From Paenibacillus mellifer (GTDB lineage: Bacteria > Bacillota > Bacilli > Paenibacillales > Paenibacillaceae): DNA of 64,000 nt. The position numbers and the translations under genes are program-made. Positions 62,195 to 64,000 of the stretch are shown here, piece by piece. The notes under the pieces were generated by a model. That model ran no database searches. It saw nothing but the letters and a program-made list of their open reading frames with translations, and was not told the origin of the DNA. How positions within the stretch are numbered: position 1 is the first letter of the stretch; the number at the start of each line of letters is the position of its first letter. The DNA lies in NCBI RefSeq assembly GCF_023195895.1, contig NZ_JALPRK010000009.1:1-64000 (forward strand). Reading direction: 5' to 3'.

Positions 62195-62407
62195 CGTATA
62201 ACCCTCCTTGACTTGTATGGCGGATTCCTTCGGCGTCCATCGCCGGGTGCCGCTGTTCCAAATCGGCAGTCAATGACTGCCGGAGCCCGGGTCCTGGGGG
62301 AGTTATATCCCTCCCCCGCTTGGTTGTCACGATTTATAGAGTATCTTATGCCTCCCTCACGGAGAGTGTGACAATCGCCCAGCCCCTGGAAACCAGGCTG
62401 TCCGCCG
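62195..62407 (-). other. murG-murB spacer with two hairpins
   Basis: A 213-nt gap in an otherwise tight operon. It holds a perfect palindrome CGGCAGTCA/TGACTGCCG around a single base (62264-62282) and GGGGGAG/CTCCCCC around 8 nt (62296-62317). Neither is followed by a T run, so they are not ordinary terminators. No coding capacity is seen. Confidence 0.6.
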
Positions 62408-63529
62408 TTAGCTGCGACTTTGACCGTTTAGCGCCAGCCTCCGCAGCTCCTCTACAACGAGATGGGCGGAATCCGGTTTGCCCAGCGCACGAGAGGCAGT
62501 CGACATGGCGTTATGCCGCGGCAGATCATTCATGACGCGCTCAATAGACGCATATAGGCTGCCTCCCGTCAGTTCCGGTTCCAGAATCACCTCCGCCGCG
62601 CCAGAGTTCTCCAGCGTGCGGGCGTTTTTCTCCTGGTGGTTGTTCGTGACGTTTGGCGAAGGAATGAGGATCGCCGGGATACCCAGCGCCGTAATTTCCG
62701 CTAAAAAAGAAGCCCCTGCACGGTTTACGATCAGTGAGGTGCAGGCCAGAACTTCCGGCATGTTGTGCACATAAGGAAGCACCTGCAAATTGGCGGGCAA
62801 ATCGCCCGTCTTCGCCTTGATCGCCTCCACCGTTGAGGCATAATAACTGTCCCCGGTCACGTAAACAAATTGCAAATGTTCTGATTGCTTTAGCAGCGGA
62901 GCCATCTGAACCATCGCCTCATTGATGGCTTTGGCGCCGCGGCTGCCGCCGACAACCAGCACGATAGAGCTAGACTCCGGCAAACCAAGGGTTTCGAAGC
63001 CTTTCCGTTTGTCGGCTGCACAAACGGTGGTTGCCCGAGGGTTACCCGTGTAAACGACATGGCGAGCCGAAGGAAAGGCGGAACCCGATCCCTCGAAGCT
63101 GACGGCAACCGTCGATACATATTTGCTCAAGAATCGGTTCGTCAAACCTGGAATCGCGTTCTGTTCGTGGATGATGCTGGGGATACCCAGCTTGGCCGCA
63201 GCGTAAACGACCGGACCGCAGACGTAACCACCTGTCCCGATCACGACGTCAGGCTTGAACGCTCTAAGCAATTTCTTCGAGGTTTGTACCCCTTTGAGAA
63301 ACCGCAGGATCGTTTTCACATTATCGAACGACAGCTTCCGACGGAAGCCGGTAATATCAATCGCTTCAAATGGAATTCCCTGCTTGGGGACCAGCGAGCT
63401 TTCTAACCCGCGCTTGCCTCCAATATACAAAAATTCAGAACCGGGAATTTCCTCGGCGCATTGGCTGGCGACGGCTAACGCCGGGTAAATGTGTCCCCCG
63501 GTTCCGCCGCCGCTAAGTACGACGCGCAT
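62408..63529 (-). CDS. murG: MurG N-acetylglucosaminyltransferase
   Basis: Adds GlcNAc to lipid I to make lipid II on the inner membrane face (373 aa). Donor and acceptor loops are visible: VVLSGGGTGGHIYPALAVA, GTGGYVCGPVVYAA, HEQNAIPGLTNR, and the UDP-GlcNAc site GGSRGAKAIN with RAGASFLAEI. ATG 63529 follows GAGGTGAGG, 4 nt after the spoVE/ftsW stop. Confidence 0.97.
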   Translation of the reverse strand: MRVVLSGGGTGGHIYPALAVASQCAEEIPGSEFLYIGGKRGLESSLVPKQGIPFEAIDITGFRRKLSFDNVKTILRFLKGVQTSKKLLRAFKPDVVIGTGGYVCGPVVYAAAKLGIPSIIHEQNAIPGLTNRFLSKYVSTVAVSFEGSGSAFPSARHVVYTGNPRATTVCAADKRKGFETLGLPESSSIVLVVGGSRGAKAINEAMVQMAPLLKQSEHLQFVYVTGDSYYASTVEAIKAKTGDLPANLQVLPYVHNMPEVLACTSLIVNRAGASFLAEITALGIPAILIPSPNVTNNHQEKNARTLENSGAAEVILEPELTGGSLYASIERVMNDLPRHNAMSTASRALGKPDSAHLVVEELRRLALNGQSRS

Positions 63530-63533
63530 ATCC

Positions 63534-64000
63534 TCACCTCGCGTAACGGGATAAATTAAGTAAAATGCCAAGCGCGGTCAGCATCAGCGTAAGCGACGAT
63601 CCCCCGTAACTGATCAGCGGCAGCGTAATACCGGTGACGGGCATCAGACCGATGACCACGCCGATGTTAATCACCACCTGCACGCCAACCATGCCGACAA
63701 TGCCGACGGCCAGCAAGCTGCCAAAGGTATCGTCGATCGTCATGGCCACGCGCATGCCGCGCCACACCAAGATTAAGAATAACAACAACACTAAGAGACC
63801 GCCGATAAAACCCAATTCCTCGGCCAGAATGGAGAAGATAAAGTCGGTTTGCGGCTCCGGAACGTAGCTGTATTTTTGCCGGCTCATTCCAAGCCCCAAG
63901 CCCGCCAAACCACCAGGTCCGATCGCATATAACGACTGGATGATCTGATAACCCGCGCCCAACGGATCCGACCACGGATCCAGGAAGGCGGTGATGCGCT
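63534..64000 (-). CDS. spoVE: SpoVE/FtsW SEDS glycosyltransferase, 3' part
   Basis: C-terminal part of a SEDS-family peptidoglycan polymerase; the gene continues beyond the window end. It shows FLDPWSDPLGAGYQIIQSLY at the cut end, EPQTDFIFSILAEELGF with the conserved acidic residues, and transmembrane segments ending GLMPVTGITLPLISYGGSS. Position directly before murG matches spoVE of Bacillus; a vegetative FtsW cannot be excluded, since Paenibacillus-type genomes may use this copy for division. Confidence 0.9.
   Translation of the reverse strand, partial: RITAFLDPWSDPLGAGYQIIQSLYAIGPGGLAGLGLGMSRQKYSYVPEPQTDFIFSILAEELGFIGGLLVLLLFLILVWRGMRVAMTIDDTFGSLLAVGIVGMVGVQVVINIGVVIGLMPVTGITLPLISYGGSSLTLMLTALGILLNLSRYAR

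Overview
The window is chromosomal DNA of a spore-forming Firmicute, most likely Paenibacillaceae (Paenibacillus or a close relative). The grounds are the sporulation genes spoIIGA-sigE-sigG, spoVE, ylmC and a Spo0E-type peptide; S-layer-homology (SLH) proteins; dapL for lysine synthesis; a T-box upstream of ileS; PyrR attenuation; and a divIVA/ylm/sepF/ftsAZ layout like that of Bacillus. No species can be assigned. I see no CRISPR array, insertion sequence or intact prophage.

Layout. 1-12.7 kb is mixed housekeeping: PAP2 phosphatase, trhO with a SufR-like Cys regulator, DUF1450, sodA, a LacI regulator divergent from a ROK kinase-manA pair, a three-gene MBL/DUF3006/DinB operon, a large Big2-repeat exoprotein, tRNA-Leu, an SLH protein and a 52-aa Spo0E-like peptide. 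A manganese catalase follows, then an AT-rich stretch (13.6-15.0 kb) holding unrecognised small genes and ending at tRNA-Ile2(CAU) and tRNA-fMet. 15.2-24.6 kb carries a five-gene ABC-type operon (ATPase, membrane-fusion lipoprotein, FtsX-like permease, second ATPase, solute-binding lipoprotein) divergent from an SLH-GH18 enzyme. 24.6-33.7 kb is the pyrimidine operon pyrR-B-C-carA-carB-pyrF-E with a PyrR-binding leader; pyrP, pyrK and pyrD are absent.

34-64 kb, almost all on the minus strand, is the conserved cell-envelope and division block: dapL, rluD-type synthase, lspA, (yteA on plus), DUF5665, ileS with T-box, divIVA, ylmH, ylmG, sepF, ylmE, pgeF, ylmC, sigG, sigE, spoIIGA, ftsZ, ftsA, divIB, murA, murB, murG, and the 3' part of spoVE/ftsW cut by the window end. 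Two cassettes interrupt this block: a GH78-type glycosidase with an AraC regulator (42.1-46.2 kb) and a MerR regulator with a secreted FMN/FAD reductase (50.6-53.5 kb).

The main unannounced signals are regulatory. A 36-bp element is shared by the trhO/SufR-like and sodA promoters. A perfect MerR-type palindrome sits in a 19-bp promoter spacer in front of the flavoreductase gene. Smaller signals are a hairpin that could mask the ribosome binding site of the SLH gene and a near-perfect hairpin between carB and pyrF. Several coding starts are moved inward here on the basis of ribosome binding sites, and four genes shorter than 60 codons are added.
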